Source: Sphingobium herbicidovorans (GTDB taxonomy: Bacteria > Pseudomonadota > Alphaproteobacteria > Sphingomonadales > Sphingomonadaceae). From it: DNA of 64,000 nt. Below are positions 51,619-61,355 of the stretch, one piece after another (positions within the stretch are counted from its first letter, which is position 1; each line of letters starts with the position of its first letter). Under the pieces are notes generated by a model that was not told the DNA's origin, did not search any database, and worked only from the letters and a program-made list of their open reading frames with translations. The translations under genes were made by a program, and so were the position numbers. The stretch lies in assembly GCF_002080435.1 (NCBI RefSeq), contig NZ_CP020538.1:2103501-2167500 (forward strand), given 5' to 3'.

Positions 51619-52389
51619 CTATTTTGCCCGCGCCGATGCAACTGCCTGCTTCAACGCGTCATAACCCACCGCGCCGTTCAGTACCTGATCACCCACCACG
51701 AAAGTCGGGGTTCCTGTAGCGCGTAGTTGCTGGGCGAGGGCGATGTTGGATTGGATTTCGGCGTCATATTTCTTGTTCGCCATTGCGCCCTCGGCAGCCT
51801 GGCGATCTATGCCCACCTTGGCGGCAGCGGCCAGGATCGTTTCGCGCGTCACCTTGCCGCCTGCATAAAGCGCGCGGTGATAGGGCATATATTGCCCCTT
51901 TTCGGCCGCCAGCAACGAAACCCTGGCCGCGTCGGCGCTTTCGTCGGACAGGATCGGCAGTTCGCGATAGACGACCTTCAATCCCTTGTCCTCGGCCACC
52001 AGCTTGGCAAGATCGGCCAGCGATGCACGGCAGTAGCCGCAGGCATAGTCGAAAAACTCGACCAGCGTGACGTCGCCATTCGCCGCGCCTTCCCACGCGC
52101 CGGCATAGGGGGTTTCGATCGCCTTGCGGCTTTCGCCGATGCTGTTCGCAACCCGCTTGGCCTGAAGCCGTTCGACCGCTTCGGGAATGATTTCCGGGTG
52201 TTCCAATATATAGTCGCGCACGATCTTTTCGATCGCGGCCTTGTCCCCTACGGCCACGCTGCCAGTGCTTTGCATGCCAAGGGCGGCGCCCGTGGCGGTG
52301 GCTGCGATAAAGGCGAGCGCGCCAATCGTCATCTGGATCGTCCTGTTCGAAAGTGCCGAGCGAAAGCCGGGCCGAGTGGTTTCGGTCAT
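51619..52389 (-). CDS. DsbA-family thiol oxidoreductase
   Basis: 256 residues. A membrane anchor or signal near residues 20-40 (MTIGALAFIAATATGAALGM), a helical segment (IVRDYILEHPEIIPEAVERLQ), and a thioredoxin fold with active site CGYC (about 116-119) and cis-Pro in TGTPTFVVGDQVLNG. This matches the periplasmic DsbA/ScsC-like proteins of alphaproteobacteria, which oxidise or isomerise disulfides. The start overlaps the stop of the upstream M48 protease gene by 4 bp. Confidence 0.9.
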   Translation of the reverse strand: MTETTRPGFRSALSNRTIQMTIGALAFIAATATGAALGMQSTGSVAVGDKAAIEKIVRDYILEHPEIIPEAVERLQAKRVANSIGESRKAIETPYAGAWEGAANGDVTLVEFFDYACGYCRASLADLAKLVAEDKGLKVVYRELPILSDESADAARVSLLAAEKGQYMPYHRALYAGGKVTRETILAAAAKVGIDRQAAEGAMANKKYDAEIQSNIALAQQLRATGTPTFVVGDQVLNGAVGYDALKQAVASARAK

Positions 52390-53738
52390 CTTTTCTTCCG
52401 CTTCTGTTCAACGGCCGCCCGTGAAACCATCGCGATATCCTGTGCCCGCAGATAGTCAACCGTTCCTGGCTGCAATCCCTGCATGGCGGCGTCGGCGCTC
52501 CGCAATGCCATCTGATTGTCACCCATCAGCGCATAGCGTTCGGCGGTAGCGAGCGCCGCGCGGGGGGTGTCTCCGCGCCGCGCATAGACGACGCCCAGCT
52601 GATACCAGGCAAAGGGATTTTCCCTGTCCCGCGCGACCGCATTGCGCAGCACCTGTTCGGCTTCGGCGAAATTTTTGTCATCCTCGGTCGCGATCAGAGC
52701 GTGACCCAGCATGGTTGCGATCAGTGGCTGGCGGGTCAACTGCACGGCCTCGCGCAGTGGCGGAATTGCGTCGGCGGGCCTGCCGCTTTCAAGGAGCACC
52801 TGGCCCTTGAGTTCCAGAAAATAGGGATCGTGGGGCTGGGCCGCGAGCAGCGCGTTCACCTCGCTTATCGCCTTGTCCGGGTAGGCGCTCTTGTGCCACG
52901 CATAGGCGCGGGCATAATGGGCCGGGATCGATTGGTCGCTTTCCGGGTATTTGCGCAATGTTTGCGTGGGTTCCGAAACGAAGCCGACCAGCTTTGCCTT
53001 GATGCGTTCGAACCGGGCTTCCAGCTTGGGGTCTACCGGTTTGTCCCAGGAAGGGTCGACCGTATAGACTTCGCGCAGCACGTTGATCCGTTCGCCGGAC
53101 AGCGGGTGCGTGCGGCCGTAGCTGTCGTCCTGCGGAATGGCGAGCCGATATTCCTGGTTCTGCAGCTTCTTGAAGAATTCCAGACTGCCCTTGCCGGACA
53201 CGCCCGCCTGGCTGAGATAACGTGCACCTGCAAGGTCGGCCGAGCTTTCCTGCGCGCGGGAAAAGGCGAGATATTTGCCCATCGCCGCTTGCTGGCCCAT
53301 GCCCAATATGCCCATGCCCGCTTCGGCGCCGCCCGCCGCAATCGCCGCAGCGCCCAGCACCAGGCTGAGCAGGGTGATGCCGGTCGCCTCCTTCATCCCC
53401 TCGGCGGAGCGAATGACATGGCCGCCTTCGATATGGCCCAGTTCATGCGCGATCACGCCCTGCAACTGGTTCACATTGTCTGCTGCGGCAATCAGGCCGC
53501 TATGCAGCCACACATATTGGCCGCCCGCGACAAAGGCGTTGATCTCGCGATCGTTGAGCACGAACACTTGCACGTTGCGCGGTTCCATGCCTGCCGCGCT
53601 GACCAGCGGCGCTGACATGTCGGCCATGAAGGCTTCGGTTTCGGCGTCGCGCAGGATTTGCTGCGCCGCCGCCGGCCGCGCCAGCATCGACAGCCCCGCC
53701 ACCGCGATGGCCAAGGCATGAAGCCATCGGTCCTTCAT
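52386..53738 (-). CDS. M48-family metalloprotease with TPR tail (BepA-like)
   Basis: 450 residues from ATG 53738. A signal peptide (HALAIAVAGLSMLARPAAA) is followed by the M48 domain with zinc motif HELGH (about 96-100), HIEGGHV, and the third-ligand region ESSADLAGARYLS. The C-terminal third has TPR repeats (AYAWHKSAYPDKAISEVNALLAAQPHDPYFLELKG). BepA-like proteins act in the periplasm on assembly of LptD and other outer-membrane proteins; pairing with a DsbA-like gene fits that role. Confidence 0.9.
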   Translation of the reverse strand: MKDRWLHALAIAVAGLSMLARPAAAQQILRDAETEAFMADMSAPLVSAAGMEPRNVQVFVLNDREINAFVAGGQYVWLHSGLIAAADNVNQLQGVIAHELGHIEGGHVIRSAEGMKEATGITLLSLVLGAAAIAAGGAEAGMGILGMGQQAAMGKYLAFSRAQESSADLAGARYLSQAGVSGKGSLEFFKKLQNQEYRLAIPQDDSYGRTHPLSGERINVLREVYTVDPSWDKPVDPKLEARFERIKAKLVGFVSEPTQTLRKYPESDQSIPAHYARAYAWHKSAYPDKAISEVNALLAAQPHDPYFLELKGQVLLESGRPADAIPPLREAVQLTRQPLIATMLGHALIATEDDKNFAEAEQVLRNAVARDRENPFAWYQLGVVYARRGDTPRAALATAERYALMGDNQMALRSADAAMQGLQPGTVDYLRAQDIAMVSRAAVEQKRKKR

Positions 53739-53887
53739 GAGCGGCCAACGGGAATATGGGCGGCGACATTCATGCCCGAAAGCCGATGGCAGCAGCACTC
53801 TGAACCGCAGGTGAAGCGAGAACGCCGCCGCCGTCCGGGGGAGACCGGCAGGGCGACGGCGTTGCTCATAGGAACGAATAGTCCCTG

Positions 53888-56548
53888 TTACTGGCCGAAG
53901 GTGCGCTGCCACCAGCCACGGCGCGGTGCGCTGTCGTCATCAGTCTGCGCATCGGCGGCGTCCGCGCCGTCCAGCGTGTTGCCGACGTCGTTCGCGCCCA
54001 CCGGCTCGGTTTCCGCCGCAGCCTGAGCCGTGACTGGCTCTGCGATCGAAGGCGCTTCTGCCGCGTCCTGCGCAAGGGCATCGGCCTTCTTGCGGCGGGT
54101 GCGCTTGGGCTTGGCCGGGACTTCCGCTTCTGCTTCCACGGTCGGGGGCGCTTCGGCAGGCGCCTCGGCCGCCACATCGGCCTTCTTGCGACGGGTGCGC
54201 TTGGGCTTGGCCGGCGCTTCCTCGGCAGGTGCCTCGGCTATGGCTTCGACCGCCTCGACTTCGACTGGCTCAGCCGGAGTTTCAACGGCTTCCTTAGCCT
54301 TGCGAGCGCGAGGACGGCGGCGCGTCTTGGGCGCTTCTTCCTCGGCGGGTGCTTCGGGCGCCGCATCTACCGCTGCTTCAGCGACCTCTTCGGCTGCGAC
54401 AGTGTCGGCCGCGGCCTCTGCGGTTTCAGCAGCCGCATCCTCGGCCACGCCTTCACCGCCTTCACGGCGGCGGCGTCCGCCACGGCGGCCACGACGGCCA
54501 CGGCGACGAGCGCCTTCCTCGCCTTCATCACTAGCCTCGACGGGTTCCTGTTCGGCGTCTTCGACGATCAAGGCGCTTTCGTCTTCAGCCTCGCCTTCGA
54601 CGTCGGACGCAGCCTCGGTCTCGCCATCGGCGCGATGCTCGTCACGCTGTCCGCCACGGCGGCGGCGACGGCGGCGGCGGCGGCGTCCGCCTTCGCGATC
54701 CTCGCCCCGATCGCCTCGCTCTTCGCGTTCGGCGGCTTCGACTTCCTCGATCTCTTCTTCTTCCAGTTCCTCGACGATATCGAGGTCGTCATCTTCCTCG
54801 ACAAGCGGAGCATAGCTCACCACCCGCTCCGGACGAGGACCGCTGGCTTCGACCGACATCCGCGCGCCCTCTACCTCGCCATCGGGCAGGATCTCGATAC
54901 GGACGCCATAGCGCTGCTCGATTTCATCCAGCTCGGCGCGCTTGTTGTTGAGGACATAGAAGGCCGCTTCCTGGCTTGCGCGCAGCGTGACCAGGCTGCC
55001 CCGGCCTCGCGCGGCTTCTTCCTCCAGCATGCGCAGCGCCGACAATCCCGCCGACGACGCAGTGCGGACCAGACCCGTGCCTTCGCAATGCGGGCATTGG
55101 CGGGTCGATGCTTCCAGCACGCCGGTGCGCAGGCGCTGGCGGCTCATTTCCATCAGGCCAAAGCCCGAGATCCGGCCGACCTGAATGCGGGCGCGATCGT
55201 CCTTTAGCGCCTCCTTCATCGCCTTCTCGACCTTACGGATGTTGGAGTTCATCTCCATGTCGATGAAGTCGATGACGACCAGACCCGCCATGTCGCGCAG
55301 GCGCAACTGGCGTGCGATTTCGCGCGCGGCCTCCAGATTGGTCGCGACGGCGGTCTGCTCGATGCCATGTTCGCGGGTGGAACGGCCCGAGTTGATGTCG
55401 ATGGACACCAGCGCCTCGGTGGGATTGATGACCAGATAGCCGCCAGACTTCAGCTGGACGACCGGATTGTACATCGCCGCCAGTTGTTCTTCGACGCCTG
55501 CGCGCTGGAACAACGACACCGCGTCGGCATATTGCTGCACGCGCCGCGCATGGCTCGGCATCAGCAGCTTCATAAAATCCTTGGCCGCGCGATAGCCTTC
55601 CTCGCCCTCGACGATGACCTCGTCGATATCCTTGTTATAGATATCGCGGATCGCGCGCTTGATAAGGTCGCTGTCGTTGTGGATCAGCGCGGGGGCAGCG
55701 GATTTGAGCGTGTTTTCGCGGATCTCGTCCCACAGCCGGGCGAGATAGTCGAAGTCACGCTTGATTTCCGGCTTGGTGCGCTGCAGCCCGGCTGTGCGGA
55801 CAATGCAACCCATGGACGACGGCAGGGCCATTTCGGCGACGATAGACTTCAGCCGCTTGCGGTCGGCGGCGTTGGAAATCTTCCGCGAAATGCCGCCACC
55901 ATGCGACGTGTTCGGCATCAGCACGCAATAACGACCTGCCAGCGACAGGTAAGTGGTCAGCGCAGCGCCCTTGTTGCCGCGCTCTTCCTTGACGACCTGG
56001 ACCAGCAGCACCTGGCGGCGCTTGATGACGTCCTGAATCTTGTAGCGGCGGCGCAGAGCCATGCGCTTGCGACGCAGCTCGTCTGCGGCGTCGTCGCCAC
56101 CACGCTTGCGGCGGCCGGGCTTGTCGCCGCCCTCGCTGCTTTCCGCAGCTTCGCCTTCTTCTTCCTCATGATGCGTGGCTTCGACGACTTCAACGCCATC
56201 CTCACCATGATGATCATCCTCGTCATCATAGTCCGCGCGCAGAGCGGCCTCTTCTTCGGCGTGCGCGCGCTCTTCGCGCAGCAGCGCCTCGCGGTCTTCG
56301 CGCGGGATCTGATAATAGTCGGGATGAATTTCGCTGAAGGCAAGGAAGCCGTGGCGATTGCCGCCATAATCGACGAACGCCGCCTGAAGCGATGGTTCTA
56401 CGCGGGTAACCTTGGCGAGATAGATATTGCCCTTGAGCTGTTTGTGCTCGGCGGACTCGAAATCAAATTCCTCGATCCGATTGCCCTTGACGACCGCGAC
56501 CCGGGTTTCTTCCCGGTGGCGCGCATCGATCAGCATACGCATTGTCAT
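53888..56548 (-). CDS. rne: Ribonuclease E/G
   Basis: 886 residues. The S1 domain (about 35-210) is split by an acidic His/Glu-rich insert, as in alphaproteobacterial RNase E. The catalytic metal-binding Asp residues are in VSIDINSG (about 383) and VVIDFIDME (about 422), and the Zn-link Cys pair is in CPHCEGTG (about 484). From about 590 the tail is disordered, with alternating acidic and Arg-rich blocks (RRRRRRRRRGGQRDEH), Ala/Glu repeats and KPKRTRRKKAD twice, ending RRGWWQRTFGQ. It is the core of the RNA degradosome; the tail is the partner scaffold. Confidence 0.95.
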   Translation of the reverse strand: MTMRMLIDARHREETRVAVVKGNRIEEFDFESAEHKQLKGNIYLAKVTRVEPSLQAAFVDYGGNRHGFLAFSEIHPDYYQIPREDREALLREERAHAEEEAALRADYDDEDDHHGEDGVEVVEATHHEEEEGEAAESSEGGDKPGRRKRGGDDAADELRRKRMALRRRYKIQDVIKRRQVLLVQVVKEERGNKGAALTTYLSLAGRYCVLMPNTSHGGGISRKISNAADRKRLKSIVAEMALPSSMGCIVRTAGLQRTKPEIKRDFDYLARLWDEIRENTLKSAAPALIHNDSDLIKRAIRDIYNKDIDEVIVEGEEGYRAAKDFMKLLMPSHARRVQQYADAVSLFQRAGVEEQLAAMYNPVVQLKSGGYLVINPTEALVSIDINSGRSTREHGIEQTAVATNLEAAREIARQLRLRDMAGLVVIDFIDMEMNSNIRKVEKAMKEALKDDRARIQVGRISGFGLMEMSRQRLRTGVLEASTRQCPHCEGTGLVRTASSAGLSALRMLEEEAARGRGSLVTLRASQEAAFYVLNNKRAELDEIEQRYGVRIEILPDGEVEGARMSVEASGPRPERVVSYAPLVEEDDDLDIVEELEEEEIEEVEAAEREERGDRGEDREGGRRRRRRRRRRGGQRDEHRADGETEAASDVEGEAEDESALIVEDAEQEPVEASDEGEEGARRRGRRGRRGGRRRREGGEGVAEDAAAETAEAAADTVAAEEVAEAAVDAAPEAPAEEEAPKTRRRPRARKAKEAVETPAEPVEVEAVEAIAEAPAEEAPAKPKRTRRKKADVAAEAPAEAPPTVEAEAEVPAKPKRTRRKKADALAQDAAEAPSIAEPVTAQAAAETEPVGANDVGNTLDGADAADAQTDDDSAPRRGWWQRTFGQ

Positions 56549-57030
56549 GTATAAGTCTCCGGCGATGACGGCCTGCGGCGCTCGGCCGGGCTGTCACGCG
56601 ATAGTGAAGGGACGAATGCAGTCGCGCCGCCAGCGGCGCGGGTGTTGCTATCGTCCGGTTTGACAGGAAAAACTGCGCTTCTGCTGCATTGGCAGGGCCG
56701 GGCAAACCGCCGGTCCACTCCATCCACGCCGCATCGCCCGGGACCGGGCTCAGCGTGGAATGGAAATCATGCCTCATGCAGCGTCAACCTGTTCGTAGCA
56801 TCGGGGCCGGGCGGCTGGCGCCCGCCGATGCTGTCGTGAAAGCTCCTGAAAAGAGCCGCGCCGACATGGGCGTTTCTTTCAGGAATGTGAATGGGTAGCA
56901 GCCAAAGGCCACCCTAGCAACGTCCCGCACAAAATTGTTTCGTCGGCGGTGGACGTTCCCCTGTCACCCTCCAATCGCAAAACATGGTGAAGCAAAGGTT
57001 AAGGGCGGGACTGTCGCCCGGTGGCAAGAA
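56549..57030. other. 482-bp intergenic region between rne and amidase gene
   Basis: Divergent region holding both promoters. It likely includes a long 5' leader of rne, as in other bacteria where RNase E controls its own mRNA through the leader. The strongest structure is a hairpin with outer arms AGCATCGG (56797-56804) / CCGATGCT (56825-56832) and an inner GGGCG/CGCCC stem. No ORF here looks coding, and no consensus promoter could be assigned. Confidence 0.4.
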
Positions 57031-57957
57031 ATGGGGTGGACGGCCAGGGGCGGAGCGGGGCACAAGCGCGCCATGCTCCACGCTCTTGCCCTGGCAGGCG
57101 CTCTCTTCACCAGCCCGATCGGGACGGCGCGCGTCGCCTTTGACGCGCCTGCCGCCATGGCGGCGCGGCCCGTCAAGCGATGGCACAGCATTACCGTGCC
57201 GATCCCGCCAGTCGCGCGCGGCCTGTCGCTGCCGCGCGTCGAAGGACCTGCCGATGCTTCACGACCGCTGGTGGTCATAGACGCCGGACATGGAGGGCAT
57301 GATCCGGGCGCCATCAACGGGCGGACAGGGCAGCGCGAAAAGGACCTGACCCTGGCGATCGCCCGGGCCATCCGCGACCAGCTGCTGAAGTCGGGGCGTG
57401 TGCGGGTCGCGCTGACGCGGGATGACGATCACTTCCTGGTGTTGCAGGAACGCTATGGCGTTGCGCGTCAGTTGAACGCGGATCTGTTCCTGTCGGTCCA
57501 TGCCGATTCGGCCGCAAATGAAGAAGCGCGCGGCGCTACCGTCTACACCCTCTCGGAAGTGGCGTCGGATCGGGAGGCGGCGCGGCTGGCGGCGCGGGAG
57601 AACAGGGCGGACATATTGAACGGCGTCAATCTGGGCGCGCAGCGGGATGACGTATCCTCTATCCTCATCGATCTCACGCAGCGTGAAACAATGAAGGAAT
57701 CAGCGAATTTCGCCGCATTGTTGAAGCGGGAGGCGTCGGCCTACATGGACTTTCGCAGCGCCTTTCACCGCTATGCCTCACTCATGGTTTTGAAAGCGCC
57801 CGATACCCCTTCGGTGCTGTTCGAGACCGGATATCTCAGCAATGACGAGGACGCCGCCTTCCTGGCGTCCCGCGCTGGCCAGGCGAGCATCGCCAAGGGC
57901 GTTGCGCGGGCGATCGAGGTGTATCTGGCCCTCAGGCGCGCTTCGGACGGTAGCTGA
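57031..57957 (+). CDS. amiC: N-acetylmuramoyl-L-alanine amidase (AmiC-type)
   Basis: 308 residues from ATG 57031, giving a basic n-region and hydrophobic core (HKRAMLHALALAGALF); ATG 57073 is an alternative. The catalytic Amidase_3 domain has zinc ligands in IDAGHGGHDPG (His about 86), a Glu following, and LSVHADSA (about 155), and the catalytic Glu in VLFETGYLSN (about 263). The auto-inhibitory helix segment (DVSSILIDLTQRETMKESANF) is present, so activation by an EnvC/NlpD-like partner is likely. It cleaves peptide stems in cell separation. An AMIN domain is absent. Confidence 0.92.
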   Translation: MGWTARGGAGHKRAMLHALALAGALFTSPIGTARVAFDAPAAMAARPVKRWHSITVPIPPVARGLSLPRVEGPADASRPLVVIDAGHGGHDPGAINGRTGQREKDLTLAIARAIRDQLLKSGRVRVALTRDDDHFLVLQERYGVARQLNADLFLSVHADSAANEEARGATVYTLSEVASDREAARLAARENRADILNGVNLGAQRDDVSSILIDLTQRETMKESANFAALLKREASAYMDFRSAFHRYASLMVLKAPDTPSVLFETGYLSNDEDAAFLASRAGQASIAKGVARAIEVYLALRRASDGS

Positions 57958-58023
57958 TCGGGTAGCGCCCGGTCGATCCGCACTGGCGCTGTCCGCATTT
58001 TGACCTTAGAGCCTCCTGTCGTC

Positions 58024-60561
58024 ATGGAAGAGGCTCGCCCCGATACTGCCCGATCGTCCCTAGCAGCCCGCCTGCGCGGCCATGGCGGCGCGTTTCGCGA
58101 GCGGCTCGCGCCGCTCTGGAGCCGGCGCTGGTTCCGTTGGGTCGCCATCGCGCTGGGCGGCCTGTTCACGGCGATGCTGCTGTTCTGGCTGATCTTCGCG
58201 CGCGGATTGCCCGACGCCGCCACGCTGCTGGAATATGAGCCGCCTCTGCCGACCATCGTGCGCGACATCAACGGTCAGCCGGTGCACAGCTATGCGCGCG
58301 AACGCCGGGTACAGTTGCAATATAGCGATTACCCGCCGCTCCTGATCCGCGCCTATCTGGCGGCCGAGGACAAGACTTTTTTCGAGCATCATGGCGTCGA
58401 TATTCCCGGCTTTGCAGGGGCGGTGGTTGATTATGCCACCAAGATCGGGTCTGGCCAGCGCGCCAAGGGTGGATCGACCATCACGCAGCAGGTCGCGAAA
58501 AACCTGCTGATCGGCGACGAATATTCTCCCACGCGCAAGGTGAAGGAGATGATCCTCGCCTATCGCATGGAAGGCGTGCTGACCAAGCAGCAGATACTGG
58601 AACTCTATTTCAACCAGATATTCCTGGGCCGCAACGCCTATGGCGTCCAGGCCGCGGCGCGGGCCTATTTCGACAAGGACGTCGCGGACCTTGAGCTGCA
58701 CGAAATGGCCTATCTGGCCATCCTGCCGAAGGGCCCGGCCAATTACCGCCCCGAAAGCCCGACCGGCCTCGCACGGGCGCTGGACCGTCGCAACTGGGCG
58801 CTCGGCGAAATGTTCAAGAACGGCTGGATCACGCAGGCGCAGCTGAACGAAGCGCAGGCGCAGCCGCTGGGCACGGTAGCGCCGCACAGCTCCGGTTTCG
58901 ATGCCCGTGCGGGCGGCTATTATATGGAAGAGGTGCGCCGCCGCCTGATCGATCTGTTCGGCGAAAAGGCGGAGGACGGCCCCAACAGCGTCTATGCGGG
59001 CGGCCTGTGGGTGCGCAGCCCCTATGATCCCAAGCTGCAGGAAGGCGTTGCAACCGCCCTGCGCAACGGATTGCTGCGTTTCGACGCGGGCAAGGGCTGG
59101 TCCGGGCCGGTTGGCAAGATCGACATGGGGCGCGGATGGCAGCGCGAGCTGGCGGCCAGCTATATCGGCATCGACTATGCCAACTGGCGGATCGCGGTGG
59201 TGATCGACCGCAATTCCGCAGGAGCCGAAATCGGCTTTGCCGACGGATCCACCGGGACGCTGCCTGCTGGCGCCGCGCAGATGCCCTATCGGCGCGCGGG
59301 CGGCCCGGCCTTCAACAGCATGAAGCCAGGCGACCTGATCGCGGTTGCGCCCAACGGAACAGGCTGGGCGCTGCGTAATGTGCCCGAAGTGTCCGGCGGC
59401 ATGCTGGCGGAGCAGACCCATTCGGGCCGCGTGCTTGCCATGCAGGGCGGGTTCGACAGCCGCCTGTCATCCTACAATCGCGCGACGCAGGCGATGCGGC
59501 AGCCCGGTTCGACCATCAAGCCCTTTGTCTATGCCGCAGCGCTGGACAATGGCATGACTCCGGCTTCGATCATCGTCGATGGCCCATTGTGCGTCTATCA
59601 GGGCGCCGGGCTGGGGCAGAAATGCTTCCGCAACTTTTCCGGCGGCAGCGCCGGTCCCCAGACCATGCGCTGGGGCGTCGAGCAGTCCCGCAACCTGATG
59701 ACGGTGCGCGCCGCGAGCCAGACCGGCATGGATCGCGTGGTGCGCACGATCAAGGCGATGGGGATCGGCGATTATCAGCCCTATCTGTCCTTTGCCCTGG
59801 GCGCTGGCGAGACGACGGTTGAGCGGATGGTGAATGCCTACGCAACGCTTGCCAACCATGGCCGACAACTGCCGCCCAAGGTCATGGACTATGTGCAGGA
59901 CCGTCGCGGCAAGGTGATCTGGCCGCTGCGCTGGCGCGCTTGCGAAGGGTGCAACATGGCCAATTGGGACGGGAAGCCCATGCCCCGTTTCGGATTTGAA
60001 GGGCGGCAGGTGATGAACCCCATGACCGCCTATCAGGTGGTGCACATTACCGAAGGCGTGATCCAGCGGGGCACCGCCACCGTGCTGGCCGACCTCAAGC
60101 GCCCGCTGTTCGGCAAGACCGGCACCACCAACGGTCCGACCAATGTCTGGTTCGTGGGCGGATCGCCCGACATCGTCGCGGGCGTCTATATCGGCTACGA
60201 CCAGCCCCGCAGCCTGGGCGGCTGGGCGCAGGGCGGCCGCGTCGCCGCGCCGATCTGGAAGGCGGCGATGGCGCCGGTGCTGGAAACGATGCCCAAGACG
60301 CCTTTTGTCGCCCCGGCTGGCATCCGCATGGTCACAGTCGACCGGCGGTCGGGCAAGCGCGTCTATGGCGTGTGGCCGACCGAGGAACCTAAGCCCGCCG
60401 TGATATGGGAAGCGTTCAAGCCCGAAACCGAACCGCGCCGCTCGATCCGCAAGGAGGAGGTTGCCGCCCAGGAACAGGCGGCGCAGCGCCGCGAAGCGGG
60501 GGAGCGAACGAGGCCCCGTACGGACAGCGACTTCCTGCAGGATCAGGGCGGGATTTATTGA
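58024..60561 (+). CDS. mrcA: Penicillin-binding protein 1A (bifunctional)
   Basis: 845 residues from ATG 58024 (TTG 58000 possible). One N-terminal membrane helix (WVAIALGGLFTAMLLFWLIFA), a GT51 transglycosylase domain with AAEDKTFFEHHG near 113 and GGSTITQQVAKNL, an OB-like insert, and a transpeptidase domain: SxxK as STIKPF (about 495), SRN (about 554) and KTGT (about 697). It polymerises and cross-links peptidoglycan. It follows the amidase gene by 66 bp; both shape the cell wall. The C-terminal tail is charged and Gln-rich. Confidence 0.96.
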   Translation: MEEARPDTARSSLAARLRGHGGAFRERLAPLWSRRWFRWVAIALGGLFTAMLLFWLIFARGLPDAATLLEYEPPLPTIVRDINGQPVHSYARERRVQLQYSDYPPLLIRAYLAAEDKTFFEHHGVDIPGFAGAVVDYATKIGSGQRAKGGSTITQQVAKNLLIGDEYSPTRKVKEMILAYRMEGVLTKQQILELYFNQIFLGRNAYGVQAAARAYFDKDVADLELHEMAYLAILPKGPANYRPESPTGLARALDRRNWALGEMFKNGWITQAQLNEAQAQPLGTVAPHSSGFDARAGGYYMEEVRRRLIDLFGEKAEDGPNSVYAGGLWVRSPYDPKLQEGVATALRNGLLRFDAGKGWSGPVGKIDMGRGWQRELAASYIGIDYANWRIAVVIDRNSAGAEIGFADGSTGTLPAGAAQMPYRRAGGPAFNSMKPGDLIAVAPNGTGWALRNVPEVSGGMLAEQTHSGRVLAMQGGFDSRLSSYNRATQAMRQPGSTIKPFVYAAALDNGMTPASIIVDGPLCVYQGAGLGQKCFRNFSGGSAGPQTMRWGVEQSRNLMTVRAASQTGMDRVVRTIKAMGIGDYQPYLSFALGAGETTVERMVNAYATLANHGRQLPPKVMDYVQDRRGKVIWPLRWRACEGCNMANWDGKPMPRFGFEGRQVMNPMTAYQVVHITEGVIQRGTATVLADLKRPLFGKTGTTNGPTNVWFVGGSPDIVAGVYIGYDQPRSLGGWAQGGRVAAPIWKAAMAPVLETMPKTPFVAPAGIRMVTVDRRSGKRVYGVWPTEEPKPAVIWEAFKPETEPRRSIRKEEVAAQEQAAQRREAGERTRPRTDSDFLQDQGGIY

Positions 60562-60576
60562 GGCTTGGTTTTCGTG

Positions 60577-60675
60577 CGTCCTTCGACAGGCTCAGGACGA
60601 ACGGAGGTTGAGGAGGGCCGCCAACCGGGGTCAACAACATAACCTCCGTTCGTCCTGAGCTTGTCGAAGGACGCG
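60577..60675. repeat. Inverted pair of REP-like repeats (R1/R2)
   Basis: R1 60577-60609 and R2 60641-60675 are reverse copies of CGTCCTTCGACAGGCTCAGG followed by ACGAACGGAGGTT, identical in 32 of 33 positions and separated by a 31-nt loop. They form one long stem directly after PBP1A, which may also stabilise or end that transcript. The complementarity runs past the shared repeat core into the AGGTT tail. Confidence 0.85.
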
Positions 60676-60696
60676 CGCCAACACTTAGGCGCAATC

Positions 60697-60984
60697 ATGG
60701 CTTTCTACGCATATCTTCTCCGTTGCAGCGACGGCTCCTTTTATGCTGGTCATACGGACGATCTGGAGAGCCGGATCGCGCAGCATGAGAGGGGTGTGAT
60801 TCCTGGATATACTGCGGCGCGTCGGCCGCTTGCCTTGGTGTGGTCGGAGAGCTTTGGCACGAGGGACGAGGCTCTGGCGGCCGAACGCCGGATCAAGGGG
60901 TGGAGCCGCGCCAAGAAGCTCGCGTTGATCGATGGCGACTGGGAAAGGATGAGAATGTTGGCGCGTAACCGGCAAGGCAGCTAA
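60697..60984 (+). CDS. GIY-YIG nuclease-domain protein (UPF0213/YhbQ-like)
   Basis: 95 residues from ATG 60697; the open frame before it runs through repeat R2 and is not used. Single GIY-YIG domain: FYAYLLRCSDGSFYAGHTDDL carries both Tyr motifs, then an Arg in LESRIAQHERG and a Glu in AAERRIKGWSRAKK. Family members are single-domain nucleases of uncertain role, possibly DNA repair. It lies exactly between two inverted REP-like repeat pairs, an arrangement that may not be accidental. Confidence 0.87.
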   Translation: MAFYAYLLRCSDGSFYAGHTDDLESRIAQHERGVIPGYTAARRPLALVWSESFGTRDEALAAERRIKGWSRAKKLALIDGDWERMRMLARNRQGS

Positions 60985-61005
60985 GCTCGGCGTAACGGCA
61001 GCGCG

Positions 61006-61210
61006 CGTCCTTCGACAGGCTCAGGACGAACGGAAGTTGGGTTGCTGGTCCACGATCCCGGCGTCTTGGGAGGTGATGGTCGTTGTCCCGGTGGATGGCT
61101 CTTGAGCCCGGTCATCAGGGTGGCGTGCGTCCTTCGACAGGCTCAGGGGAGCCGCCAAACTTGGACCGACAACCCAACTCCCGTTCGTCCTGAGCCTGTC
61201 GAAGGACGCG
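61006..61210. repeat. Inverted pair of REP-like repeats with an inner partial copy (R3, R4, R5)
   Basis: R3 61006-61045 and R5 61171-61210 are inverted copies that pair over 39 of 40 bases, including GTTGGGTT tails outside the shared core. R4 (61128-61150) is a shortened forward copy between them. Together with R1/R2 this gives five copies in 640 bp. This fills most of the 371-bp gap between the GIY-YIG gene and prfB; nothing else is seen there. Confidence 0.85.
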
Positions 61211-61355
61211 CCCCGCACAAAATTCCGTTCAGCCCCTCACCTTGCAGGGGGCGGTCAGGTTACGCTCTTCCCAAATCCGCCTGCCTCGGATAGGGCCGGG
61301 CGTTTGATGCGTTTCTCTGCCGAACGCCACGACGTGATATTTCTGGAGACTTCCC

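Noticed and set aside
60577..61210. CRISPR array
   Set aside because: Repeats occur in both orientations with irregular distances, enclose a gene, and no cas genes are present.
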